Part shown: in pieces, positions 20,703-29,899 of the stretch
Layout of the letters: the number at the start of each line of letters is the position of its first letter
Position numbering within the stretch: the first letter of the stretch is position 1
From: an uncultured Bacilli bacterium
Lineage (GTDB): Bacteria > Bacillota_I > Bacilli_A > RF39 > UBA660
Length of the DNA: 33,182 bases
Reading direction: 5' to 3'
Assembly: GCA_947625635.1 (NCBI GenBank)
Contig: CANQPA010000013.1
Span: 1 to 33,182 of the forward strand
The notes under the pieces: generated by a model
Seen by the model: only the letters and a program-made list of their open reading frames with translations
Databases searched by the model: none
What the model was told of the DNA's origin: nothing
Translations under genes and position numbers: made by a program

Positions 20703-21823
20703 TTTTCTTTATATTCTTTTTCTATAAAAGATGTTTTATTATTTATTTTTCTATTTAGGGCAACAATATTGTTAATTTGTAAATCTTTATTTAAGTAGTT
20801 GTCGTCATAATTAGTAAGTATTTTAACATCTATATCTTTTTTTATTTTTTTCAATCTATTCATACCAACTTTATCAAAACCTAATACTCTTATATATTCA
20901 AGCTTTAAATTTGATACATCAAGTTTTGTTATTGAAAATAGTATGAATGTAAGTGTTCTTTTAAGTCTATTATACGTATATCTTTTTGTTTTTATTAGAC
21001 TTAATAATTCTTCTAAAGTTTTGGATTTATTTATATATTTTTTTATTCTATTTTGAATGCTTTCATCTACTCCCTGGTATATAGTAAGATTAGTTTCACT
21101 AATTATTTTATATTTTAAAAGATCAAAATAGTCATCCAAAAAAACTATATCATTTTTATTTAGAAATTGTAATGATTCTTTAGGAACATATTTCTTTACA
21201 TTTTTGCCATTTTTAAGAAGTTCTCTAATACTCCTTGCGCTGGTGATTTTTCCCTCTATTTTTTTAGAGTTAAAATTACTATTTCTTTTAATAGTTACGG
21301 GAGTAATATTATAGTTATTTTTTATAATTTCTTTAACATAACTTAGTCCAAGTAAATCATTAGGTGATGATATCGATTTTCCACATAAAATTTTAAATGT
21401 TTTACAAACTGCAGTAGGGTAATTAATACCTTCATTTATAAAATTTTTTACGAGTTTATTATATTTTTCTTCGTTTAATTGTATATTTGCTAGTTTGATT
21501 AGTAGATTAATATCATTTGATTCACTGCCAAAAACTATGGTATCACATTTTAACTTATTTAGTATTTCTATTACTCCTTTAGCAAATATGTCTGCACTTT
21601 GAATATATTTAAATGGTAATTCAACTACAAGATCTGCTCCACTTTCCAAGGCGATTTTTGTCTTTTTAAATTTATCTATTAAACTTAATTCTCCGCGTTG
21701 ACATATCCATCCAGTAAGAATCAAAGTTATATTAGAATCGGGATACAACTTTTTAATCATTTTTAAATGATATAAATGTCCATAGTGGAATGGATTATAT
21801 TCACAAATTATACCAATATTCAT
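20687..21823 (-). CDS. tmcAL: tRNA(Met) cytidine acetate ligase (YlbM family)
   Basis: GIICEYNPFHYGHLYHL, CQRGELSLIDKFKKTKIALESGADLVVELP, TIVFGSE. Confidence 0.93.
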   Translation of the reverse strand: MNIGIICEYNPFHYGHLYHLKMIKKLYPDSNITLILTGWICQRGELSLIDKFKKTKIALESGADLVVELPFKYIQSADIFAKGVIEILNKLKCDTIVFGSESNDINLLIKLANIQLNEEKYNKLVKNFINEGINYPTAVCKTFKILCGKSISSPNDLLGLSYVKEIIKNNYNITPVTIKRNSNFNSKKIEGKITSARSIRELLKNGKNVKKYVPKESLQFLNKNDIVFLDDYFDLLKYKIISETNLTIYQGVDESIQNRIKKYINKSKTLEELLSLIKTKRYTYNRLKRTLTFILFSITKLDVSNLKLEYIRVLGFDKVGMNRLKKIKKDIDVKILTNYDDNYLNKDLQINNIVALNRKINNKTSFIEKEYKEKPIMK

Positions 21824-21929
21824 AATGTCACCACCAATAATATAACATATTTTACAAAAAAAAATAACAAATATGTTGATTTTTGTAAAAAATAACTATA
21901 TAATGATATAGTTAAAAAGAGGAGATTAT

Positions 21930-22421
21930 ATGAATTTTGATATTATAAGGTTAAATAATAATATTGTTTCAAGTATACCCATTGATATAATTTATTCTTT
22001 TACTAAAGATCAAATTAGCGGAACTGATATTCTGCAGCTTGATAATATTAAAATACAAGGTGAAATATTTAAAAATAGCATGGGAAATATTGAACTTGAT
22101 TGCAATGTTGAAGGAGTAATGGTTCTTCCTTGTGCAATAACATTGAAACCAGTAGAACATTTATTTAGTATAAACATAGATGATGAAATTGAAAGTTTAT
22201 TTGGAGAAATGGGAGAAAAACAAATAAATTTTAAAAATACTATTGATATTTTTCCAATAATATGGGAAAATATATTGATGGAAGTTCCAACACGTGTTGT
22301 AAGTGAGGATGCTAAAAATATTGATATGTGTGGAGATGGATGGTCATTTACAACAAATGAAGAAAAAACAAATCCACTTAGCGAACTTATGAATTATATA
22401 GATGATAGTGAGGTGAAATAA
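21930..22421 (+). CDS. YceD/DUF177 family protein
   Basis: NVEGVMVLPCAITLKPVEHLFSI...; immediately upstream of rpmF. Confidence 0.85.
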   Translation: MNFDIIRLNNNIVSSIPIDIIYSFTKDQISGTDILQLDNIKIQGEIFKNSMGNIELDCNVEGVMVLPCAITLKPVEHLFSINIDDEIESLFGEMGEKQINFKNTIDIFPIIWENILMEVPTRVVSEDAKNIDMCGDGWSFTTNEEKTNPLSELMNYIDDSEVK

Positions 22422-22607
22422 ATGGCAGTACCATTTAGAAAAGTTAGTAATACTAGAGGTAGAAAAAGAAGAACACATTATAAAATAAGTGAAAATTCAA
22501 CAACTAAATGTCCAAAATGTGGGGCTGAGATAAGACCACATAGGGTATGTTTAGCTTGTGGAACTTATAAAGGTAAAGAAATAATAAAAAGCGAGGAAGA
22601 TAAATAA
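22422..22607 (+). CDS. rpmF: 50S ribosomal protein L32
   Basis: [22 protein letters not shown]...CPKCG...[13 protein letters not shown]. Confidence 0.97.
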   Translation: MAVPFRKVSNTRGRKRRTHYKISENSTTKCPKCGAEIRPHRVCLACGTYKGKEIIKSEEDK

Positions 22608-22709
22608 TCTTCTTTTTCTTTACACTTTTATACATTAATATTAAATATTTTTTATACTAAATATTTGTTAGAAAGATAAATGTGTTAAAATTATATAGAA
22701 GGAGGTATT

Positions 22710-23243
22710 ATGGATTGGTTAGGTATAAAGGAATTTTTTAAAGATTTTTTTAAATATGTACTTTTGATAATAGTTATTCTTTTTATAGCTATATATATAA
22801 TAGGACTTCAACAAGTTGTTGGGCCATCAATGTCACCTAACTTGAAAAATAATGATATTCTTATTTTAGATAAGATAAGTTATAAATTTACCAATATAAA
22901 AAGAGGTGATGTTGTATCGTTATACTATGCAGATACTAAATATCTTATTAAAAGAATTATAGGTTTGCCGGGAGAATATATCGAATACAAAAATAATATG
23001 TTATATATAGATGGTAATTTATATTTAGAAGATTATTTAGATGATGTTATAACAGAAGATTTTTCTATAAAGGACTTAGGGTATGATAAAATTCCAAGTA
23101 ATCAATATTTAGTATTAGGAGATAACAGAGGTGATTCTTTAGATAGTCGGGATAAAACGGTTGGACTTATAGATCGGTCTGATATAATTGGAAAGGTTAG
23201 ATTTAGAATTTGGCCCTTAAATAAAATAAAAATTGTAAAGTGA
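22710..23243 (+). CDS. lepB: type I signal peptidase
   Basis: GPSMSPNLKNNDILILDK, RGDVVSLYY...YLIKRIIGLPGE, LGDNRGDSLDSR. Confidence 0.95.
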   Translation: MDWLGIKEFFKDFFKYVLLIIVILFIAIYIIGLQQVVGPSMSPNLKNNDILILDKISYKFTNIKRGDVVSLYYADTKYLIKRIIGLPGEYIEYKNNMLYIDGNLYLEDYLDDVITEDFSIKDLGYDKIPSNQYLVLGDNRGDSLDSRDKTVGLIDRSDIIGKVRFRIWPLNKIKIVK

Positions 23244-23401
23244 AAAGTTTAATAAAAAGAATTACAAATTTTGTAAAAAAAGTAAAAAAAAATATTAATT
23301 TTATAGACAAATTTTTTCAATTGTTTTATAATATTATTGAATTCAGAAGAAATGTATTTTCGTCGTATGTTTTGAACTGAATAACACAAGAGGAGGTTTT
23401 T

Positions 23402-26215
23402 ATGGAAAATAAGAAAAAATATATAATTGCAATTATCTTATTTATTTTTCTTGGACTTACAATATTTACTTTCGCAAATCCTAAAAAAGAGGAAATAAAA
23501 GAACAAGGTAGTGGAGAAAGTATAAAAGAAAATGTTGATAAAAGTAAAGATGGAGAAGATAGTTCCAAAAACAATACTAATATTAATACGAATGTAGAAA
23601 ATTCTGATAATTCTAATAATGTTAATTCACACGGAGTTAATGTTGAAGGATTAGTACATAATACATTTGTAAATGAAGAACAGAGTAATGGAGGTGTTGG
23701 AGGCGCTACTGTAGATGATTCATACGAACTTGCATTAAGAGCAGTTATAGAGGCTGAAGAAAAAATAGATGAAAATTCTGTTAAAAAAGCACAAGACTTA
23801 GTTGATAAAGTTGAAGATCAATCTAAAAAGAATGAACTTCAAAATAGGTTAGACGAAGTAAAAGATGAATTAGATGTTAAAGGCTTGGTAGAAAGTTTGA
23901 AAAATCAAACAAAAAGTGCTAAAAGTAAGGCAGAACTTGATAACGCAAGAGATTTTAGAAAAAATAAAGAAATTGTTAAAAAAGTTACTGATTTAACTAA
24001 TGAAAATTTAAAAGACGAATTAAATTCAACATTAGAAGAATTAGCTAGATTGCTTGATGATACAACTGCTCCAAAATTAAATGTTGAAAATGGCAAATTA
24101 TATAACAAATTTGTTAAAGTTGAAGCAAAGGATGAAGAAGGTAATGGAGCACAAGTTGTCATTAAAGATTCCGAAGGAAATGTTGTTGATAGTATCACAA
24201 AAGATGGAAGTTACACAATAACTGCAACAGATGATGCTTATAATACCGTTACTGTAACTATAACAGTTGATACAACTGCTCCAAAAGCGGAATTCTCAAG
24301 AATGTCAGTTTTAGGAGGAACTGGTAATGAAAAGAGTGTAAATGTAGGCAAAACAGTATGGGTTTATGTACGTTATAATGAAAAATTAGCTAGTGAGCCT
24401 AAAATTACAATTGCTGGAGTTGAGGCAAAAGTATTCTTAAATGATAAAAATGAAGATGAATCTAGGGATGTATATTATCTATATGTTGGTGAAGTAGTTT
24501 TACCTGACACTTTAACAGATGGTCAAAAAATTACATTTACAGTAACAGATGCATATGATGAAGCTGGAAATATGTCAGATGATGTTACAAGTGTAACGGA
24601 AGGTAATGTATTAGTTGTCGACAGAAAAGCTCCTTCATTAGTAGTAGATACGATAAATGAGAATGGATATTCTAATACACAAGATCCACAAGTACATGCA
24701 ACAGATGTAAATCCATTTAAAACAATAGTAAAATTGGATGGAAAAGTAGTAAGAGAAGATACAGCTTCTGAAAATGCAGATGGAACTTACTCAACTTGGT
24801 TTGGAATTGGATATTTAGATGATGGAGAATATGAAGTAACATCAGTTGATGAAGCTGGAAATATAACTGATGTAATTGATTTTATACTTGATAGAAATAA
24901 TCCAAGTTACAATTCCGTAGGAATAATGAATATAGATCAAAAAACTGAAGGTTATGCAAAAGTTGGAGATAGAGTTTGGGTGTATGTAGTAACAGATGAG
25001 CATTTATCTAAGGAACCAATAATCAAAATAAATGGAGTAGAAGCTAAGATAGTACAAACAGAAGACGGAAAAAAATTTGATGCAGATTGGTATAAGTATG
25101 TTGGTGAAGTAGTAATGACTGAAGATATGGAAGAAGGAGAAATTCAGTTCACAATCAGTGATTACTGTGATTTGGCTGGAAATAAAGGTCAAGAATTAAA
25201 TAACTCTAACATAAATAAAGGATTAGAAAAAATAATATTAGATAAAACAGCTCCAGTAATAACACTAGATACATATAATAATGGACTTACAAATGATAAG
25301 ACAGTAAATATAAAAGACGCAAATGAATTTAGCTATATAATACGTAAAAATGGAAAAGATGATGTAAGACCTTCAACAGCTAAAGAAGACGGAACGCAAT
25401 TTGCAAGGTTTGATGTATGGCAAGGTGATGGAGAATATACAATAATAGCAACAGATCTTGCTGGAAATACTTCAGAATTATCATTTACACTTGATACTAA
25501 ACCTATGACTGTTAATGGTATTGTGGCTAGGGTATTTGGAAACAACAATACAAGTAATAATACACTTGCAAAAATTGGGGATAGAATTCAAGTTGTAATA
25601 GATATAGCTGAAGAACTTGAGGTTATGCCATCACTTTCTATAAATGGCGAAACAATTAAATTTTCACCAACTGCTGGAACAAACGAAACTCATTTCGTAT
25701 ATGAAGCTAACTATATTGTAAAAGCAGGCGATAATGTTAAAAATGATGAAATTGTGTCATTTGAAGTTATAAATCTTAATGATAATGCTTTAAATGGGGT
25801 TAATTATAATAATAAAGAAAATACAACTAAATTGAATAATACAGATTTTAATGTAATTAAATACGATATTGTTGCTCCAAATGCGTCAGTTAATGGTAAA
25901 AAAATAAATGATGGAGAAACTATTACTTTTAAGTCAGGAACAAGTATAGATTCAAGAGATATTAATAAGTATGTTATTTTTGGTAGAAATATCAACGGTA
26001 GCAGAGATGGACAGATTGATCAATTCGGTTATAGGGATAGATTCAATATGGGATGGTTAGGCGAAGGAACATACAGTGTATCTGCGATGGATGAGGCTGG
26101 AAATGAGATAAAATTTAGTGTTATTCAAACAAACAATGATGTTGCTTCTTTAACCAGTTCTATACAAAATGAAGTTCAACAATCATATAATGATGAAGAA
26201 TTAAAGGCTTGTTAA
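23402..26215 (+). CDS. large secreted/membrane-anchored surface protein with repeated Ig-like domains
   Basis: N-terminal TM/signal, helical KKAQDLVDKVEDQ region, repeated DTTAPK..., EAGN.., Y.YVGEVV... Ig-like units; no LPXTG motif. Confidence 0.8.
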   Translation: MENKKKYIIAIILFIFLGLTIFTFANPKKEEIKEQGSGESIKENVDKSKDGEDSSKNNTNINTNVENSDNSNNVNSHGVNVEGLVHNTFVNEEQSNGGVGGATVDDSYELALRAVIEAEEKIDENSVKKAQDLVDKVEDQSKKNELQNRLDEVKDELDVKGLVESLKNQTKSAKSKAELDNARDFRKNKEIVKKVTDLTNENLKDELNSTLEELARLLDDTTAPKLNVENGKLYNKFVKVEAKDEEGNGAQVVIKDSEGNVVDSITKDGSYTITATDDAYNTVTVTITVDTTAPKAEFSRMSVLGGTGNEKSVNVGKTVWVYVRYNEKLASEPKITIAGVEAKVFLNDKNEDESRDVYYLYVGEVVLPDTLTDGQKITFTVTDAYDEAGNMSDDVTSVTEGNVLVVDRKAPSLVVDTINENGYSNTQDPQVHATDVNPFKTIVKLDGKVVREDTASENADGTYSTWFGIGYLDDGEYEVTSVDEAGNITDVIDFILDRNNPSYNSVGIMNIDQKTEGYAKVGDRVWVYVVTDEHLSKEPIIKINGVEAKIVQTEDGKKFDADWYKYVGEVVMTEDMEEGEIQFTISDYCDLAGNKGQELNNSNINKGLEKIILDKTAPVITLDTYNNGLTNDKTVNIKDANEFSYIIRKNGKDDVRPSTAKEDGTQFARFDVWQGDGEYTIIATDLAGNTSELSFTLDTKPMTVNGIVARVFGNNNTSNNTLAKIGDRIQVVIDIAEELEVMPSLSINGETIKFSPTAGTNETHFVYEANYIVKAGDNVKNDEIVSFEVINLNDNALNGVNYNNKENTTKLNNTDFNVIKYDIVAPNASVNGKKINDGETITFKSGTSIDSRDINKYVIFGRNINGSRDGQIDQFGYRDRFNMGWLGEGTYSVSAMDEAGNEIKFSVIQTNNDVASLTSSIQNEVQQSYNDEELKAC

Positions 26216-26219
26216 ATTT

Positions 26220-26241
26220 AAGAAAGTTTTAAAACTTTCTT
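26220..26241 (+). terminator. terminator of the surface protein gene
   Basis: AAGAAAGTTTT/AAAACTTTCTT palindrome followed by TTATTTTTA. Confidence 0.75.
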
Positions 26242-26284
26242 TTATTTTTATTCATATTGTGATAAAATTGTCTTGGGTGGTAAA

Positions 26285-26680
26285 ATGTCATATATTAAAT
26301 TTAAAGAATTAACAAAATATTTTGATTTAAAAACAGAAGTTAAGGAAGAAGAACTTCCAGAATATGCAAAAGAGTATGTATTAGATAATGAAAAAATAAT
26401 AATGTCCTATAAGAATAGTAAAGATTATGCTGTATTTACGGATAAAAAAATTATATTATTTGATAGGGATACATTAGCTGTTTATTATAAAAAAATACAT
26501 ATAATACCTTATATATCAATTTCTACTAGTGCAATTAATTTTAAACCTGGTAAGGTTGAACTTTTGTTTAGCTTAGACAGTGGATATCAAATTCATTTAA
26601 ATTTTATTGATATGAATCATGATAAGAAGGAAAATATTAAAAAGGTGTATAAGATAATAATGATGACCAAAATATTATAA
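26285..26680 (+). CDS. small protein resembling bacterial PH domain
   Basis: ILFDRDTLAVYYKKIHIIPYISISTSAINFKPGKVELLFSL; ATG 26285 preferred. Confidence 0.55.
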   Translation: MSYIKFKELTKYFDLKTEVKEEELPEYAKEYVLDNEKIIMSYKNSKDYAVFTDKKIILFDRDTLAVYYKKIHIIPYISISTSAINFKPGKVELLFSLDSGYQIHLNFIDMNHDKKENIKKVYKIIMMTKIL

Positions 26681-26881
26681 AATTAAATAAATCAAAAAAT
26701 AATAGTTGTTTTAATGTTAATGGAAAATTTGTGGTTGATAGAAACTAAAAAAGTTAAATTAATAAAATGCTTTTCAGTCTGGTGAAATGTTATAATATTA
26801 AAAACGATTAGTATTATTAATTAGGGTGTATTGTGTAAATTCACTTTTGGCCCTCATATATACTATATTTAGGAGGTTAAC

Positions 26882-27535
26882 ATGGAATTAAATAAATATA
26901 TAGATCATACTAATTTAAATAATACAGCTACTTTAAAAGATATAGAAAAATTATGTAATGAAGCTATAAAATATAAGTTTCAAAGCGTTTGTGTATATCC
27001 ATACTATGTAACTTTAGCTAAAAAATTATTAAAAGGGAGTAATGTAGATGTTTGTACAGTAATTGGATTTCCGAGTGGGGAATCGACTAAAGAAACGAAG
27101 GTATATGAAGCGATAGATGCAGTAGAAAATGGTGCTGACGAGATTGACATGGTTATAAATATTTCAGCTTTAAAAAATGGAGATTATGATTATATAAAAG
27201 AGGAAATAGAAGAAATTAGAGATGCTATTGATGGTAAAATTTTAAAGGTAATTATAGAAACCTGTCTTTTAACTTGTGATGAAATAATAAAAATGACACA
27301 AATTTGTAATGAAACGTATGTTAACTTTGTTAAAACTTCAACTGGATTTAGTGAATATGGTGCTAGAGTTGAGGATATTGAACTTATAAATAAATATAAA
27401 AATGATTTACTTGAAATTAAAGCAAGTGGAGGAATTAAAGATTATAAGACTTTGGAAGAAATGGTTACTGCCGGTGCTACTAGAATTGGCACAAGTAGTG
27501 GAGTCCAAATTATGAACGAAAAAGATAATTCTTGA
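26882..27535 (+). CDS. deoC: deoxyribose-phosphate aldolase
   Basis: YIDHTNLNNTAT, SVCVYPYYV, VCTVIGFPSGE, FVKTSTGF, KASGGIKDYKT, RIGTSSG. Confidence 0.97.
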   Translation: MELNKYIDHTNLNNTATLKDIEKLCNEAIKYKFQSVCVYPYYVTLAKKLLKGSNVDVCTVIGFPSGESTKETKVYEAIDAVENGADEIDMVINISALKNGDYDYIKEEIEEIRDAIDGKILKVIIETCLLTCDEIIKMTQICNETYVNFVKTSTGFSEYGARVEDIELINKYKNDLLEIKASGGIKDYKTLEEMVTAGATRIGTSSGVQIMNEKDNS

Positions 27536-27671
27536 AATCTAAAATAACATTATTTGAAGATTTAAAATGATAGATTTTATAAAATATATTAATTATTTAA
27601 AAAATATATATCGATTAAATGCATAATATATATTGTTATTGTGCTTTTTTTTATTCTAATATTAATTTATC

Positions 27672-27700
27672 TTGACAAAATTTTGTAATAGTGTTATTAT
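27672..27700 (+). promoter_or_regulatory. sigA-type promoter
   Basis: TTGACA, 17-nt spacer, TATTAT. Confidence 0.75.
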
Positions 27701-27730
27701 ATATGACATTAAAAAGTGAGGGGATTATAG

Positions 27731-29263
27731 ATGTACGATGATAGAAAAGAAAAATTTTCGTTTAAGAGTTTCTTTTTGACTCTTTTATTAGTGTTACTGT
27801 TTATATTTTTAATGCTTTGGTTATTCCCAACTAAAAGTTATTTAGATAGCAAATTAGATGATAGTCAGACAATTTATAATTTGGATAGACTATCTGTTTT
27901 ATATGATGAAATATTTGCGAATAATGTAGAGAGAATGAAAGATGCTGCTATCGGGTATTTTACTAATGAAAGAATGCCACAAAAAGTGGGTGAAAGTAAG
28001 AAACTAACTTTAAAAGAAATGTATGACTTACATCTAGTTCTTAAAATGAAGGATAAAGATGGAAATCCTTGTGACACAGAAAAATCATATGTACAAATGA
28101 CTAAGTACACAGAAGAATACAGATTAAAAGTTAATTTAAGTTGTGGTGATCAAGAAGATTATATTATAGTTTATTTGGGATGTTATTCATATTGTTCGAA
28201 TGGTATATGTGAAAAACAAGTATCAACACCGTCAAGTCTTACCTTAAAAGAAGAAAAACAAAAAGAGCAAGAAGAGCAGGAAAAAGAACATAATACTCAG
28301 GATCCTGATAACAAATATTCTTGTAAAGTTGTCGATGGTAAGTATTATGATTCAAATGGCAATATTGTAAGTAAATCTGATTATAATAGATTATGTAACG
28401 TTCCGTCAGATAACAAACATTATTGTGAGGTTGTCGATGGTAAGTATTATGATTCAAATGGCAATATCGTAAGTAAATCTGAATATGTACAATCATGTAG
28501 CACTGTTAGTAAGAAGTATATGTATGAGTATAAAAAAGAAACTAATGGTGGTACTACTTGTACTGCGTGGTCTAATTGGCAAAAAGAACCAGTGAAGGCA
28601 ACAGACAAAATAAAAGTACAAACTAAAACTGAAAAAGAAATTATTGGATATACGACTTCTAAAGTTAAGACTGGGACTAAAGTTGAAACTATTACAAAAA
28701 AAGTAACTGAGAAGTATATAAAAGGTTATACTACTGAATTAGTAGTTGTCGGAACAAAAGATGTAATTGTAGGTAGTACAACAAAACAGGTTACAGAAAA
28801 GGTTGCTGTTGGAACAGTGGAAAAATACTATGGAATTGATTCAGGAACTGTAGTTCCAAAAAGTACTGATACTGTTAAGTATAAGAACGTGACAGTTAAT
28901 AGACCAGATTCTTGTTCAAATTGTGAAACTGAAACTAGGTATACTTGGGAAATTTGGAAAGTGGAAACAGTATATGATGTTGTAACAAAAAATGTTACAG
29001 TTCCAGTTTATAGAACTATAAATGTATATGAAAAAAAGGAAATTCCGGTATATGATTATAGAGTAGTTGAAAAACAGGAAAAAGTATATACTCCTGTATA
29101 TGAAGAAATTAAAACTCCACAATATGGCGATATAACATATTATAGATTTAAAACTTGTGAAACAAAAAAAGGAGAAGTATCTATTGTTTGGAGTTATAGT
29201 CAACATGATGCTGATTTGATTGGTCAAGGATACAAATTAACAGGTAATGTAAAACAAGTATAA
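27731..29263 (+). CDS. membrane-anchored repeat protein, Cys-containing, beta-rich C-terminus
   Basis: N-terminal TM (SFFLTLLLVLLFIFLMLWLF), duplicated VVDGKYYDSNGNIVSKS units, Thr/Val/Lys-rich C-terminal region. Confidence 0.75.
   Translation: MYDDRKEKFSFKSFFLTLLLVLLFIFLMLWLFPTKSYLDSKLDDSQTIYNLDRLSVLYDEIFANNVERMKDAAIGYFTNERMPQKVGESKKLTLKEMYDLHLVLKMKDKDGNPCDTEKSYVQMTKYTEEYRLKVNLSCGDQEDYIIVYLGCYSYCSNGICEKQVSTPSSLTLKEEKQKEQEEQEKEHNTQDPDNKYSCKVVDGKYYDSNGNIVSKSDYNRLCNVPSDNKHYCEVVDGKYYDSNGNIVSKSEYVQSCSTVSKKYMYEYKKETNGGTTCTAWSNWQKEPVKATDKIKVQTKTEKEIIGYTTSKVKTGTKVETITKKVTEKYIKGYTTELVVVGTKDVIVGSTTKQVTEKVAVGTVEKYYGIDSGTVVPKSTDTVKYKNVTVNRPDSCSNCETETRYTWEIWKVETVYDVVTKNVTVPVYRTINVYEKKEIPVYDYRVVEKQEKVYTPVYEEIKTPQYGDITYYRFKTCETKKGEVSIVWSYSQHDADLIGQGYKLTGNVKQV
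28328..28482 (+). repeat. 102-bp-period intragenic tandem duplication (2 copies)
   Basis: gttgtcgatggtaagtattatgattcaaatggcaatat(t/c)gtaagtaaatctga at 28328 and again at 28430. Confidence 0.9.
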
Positions 29264-29287
29264 AAAAGTGTCTTTTAACACTTTTTT
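29262..29287 (+). terminator. terminator
   Basis: AAAAAAGTGT-CTTTTA-ACACTTTTTT. Confidence 0.8.
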
Positions 29288-29299
29288 CTTGATTTTTAT

Positions 29300-29328
29300 T
29301 TGACAAAGTATTTTGTATGTGTTACTAT
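29300..29328 (+). promoter_or_regulatory. sigA-type promoter
   Basis: TTGACA, 17-nt spacer, TACTAT. Confidence 0.7.
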
Positions 29329-29364
29329 TTATATAGAATAGAGTAGTGTAATAGGAGGTGAACT

Positions 29365-29784
29365 ATGAAAGAAACATACATATTTGATTATACTAATGAA
29401 AATGAGTTTAGAAAGCTAGAACGTTCAATAAAAAAATATAATACGTTAGCATATAAAAAATTGTATTTTGAGTATTATCCGTCATTAAAGGAAGGAAAAT
29501 TTTTGGGTAAGTTAATATCTACAAATAAATCAAATGGTACGTCTGCTTATGAGCTGAAACTTCCAACTGATGCTATGTTTTCTAAGGTTCACGGAGATAT
29601 TAGGCTATATTATATTGTTTATCATAAAGAAAAAATTGTTATGTTAGATAAATTTGAACCTATTGATATATTAAGCGAAGGACATGCTTCTGAGCTTGTG
29701 ACTTATAAAGGCGTAATGGTTTCAAAACAGCATGCAGAAAAGGACATGTTTAAAATAAATTTGCTTAATATGATTCAAAAGTAA
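29365..29784 (+). CDS. hypothetical protein (139 aa)
   Basis: Good RBS GGAGGTGAACT, own promoter and terminator; no recognised family. Confidence 0.65.
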   Translation: MKETYIFDYTNENEFRKLERSIKKYNTLAYKKLYFEYYPSLKEGKFLGKLISTNKSNGTSAYELKLPTDAMFSKVHGDIRLYYIVYHKEKIVMLDKFEPIDILSEGHASELVTYKGVMVSKQHAEKDMFKINLLNMIQK

Positions 29785-29824
29785 ACGTTATTTGGCAATA
29801 ATATATAATAGTTTGATTTGTCAA

Positions 29825-29857
29825 AATAAAACTACTTTAATTATAAGTAGTTTTATT
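29825..29857 (+). terminator. terminator
   Basis: AATAAAACTACTT-TAATTAT-AAGTAGTTTTATT, 13-bp stem. Confidence 0.8.
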
Positions 29858-29899
29858 ATTTATAATATGGTATAATAGTCCTAAATTGAGGTGATAATT

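Noticed and set aside
23262-23276. TTACAAA-T-TTTGTAA palindrome after lepB as an operator of the surface protein
   Set aside because: Short and fully AT-biased; no adjacent promoter fit and no T-run, so chance in this composition is likely.
28916-29227. 103-aa minus-strand ORF, and the 85-aa one at 28239-28496
   Set aside because: Shadow ORFs antisense to the repeat protein; low-complexity Ile/Tyr/Phe composition, no RBS.
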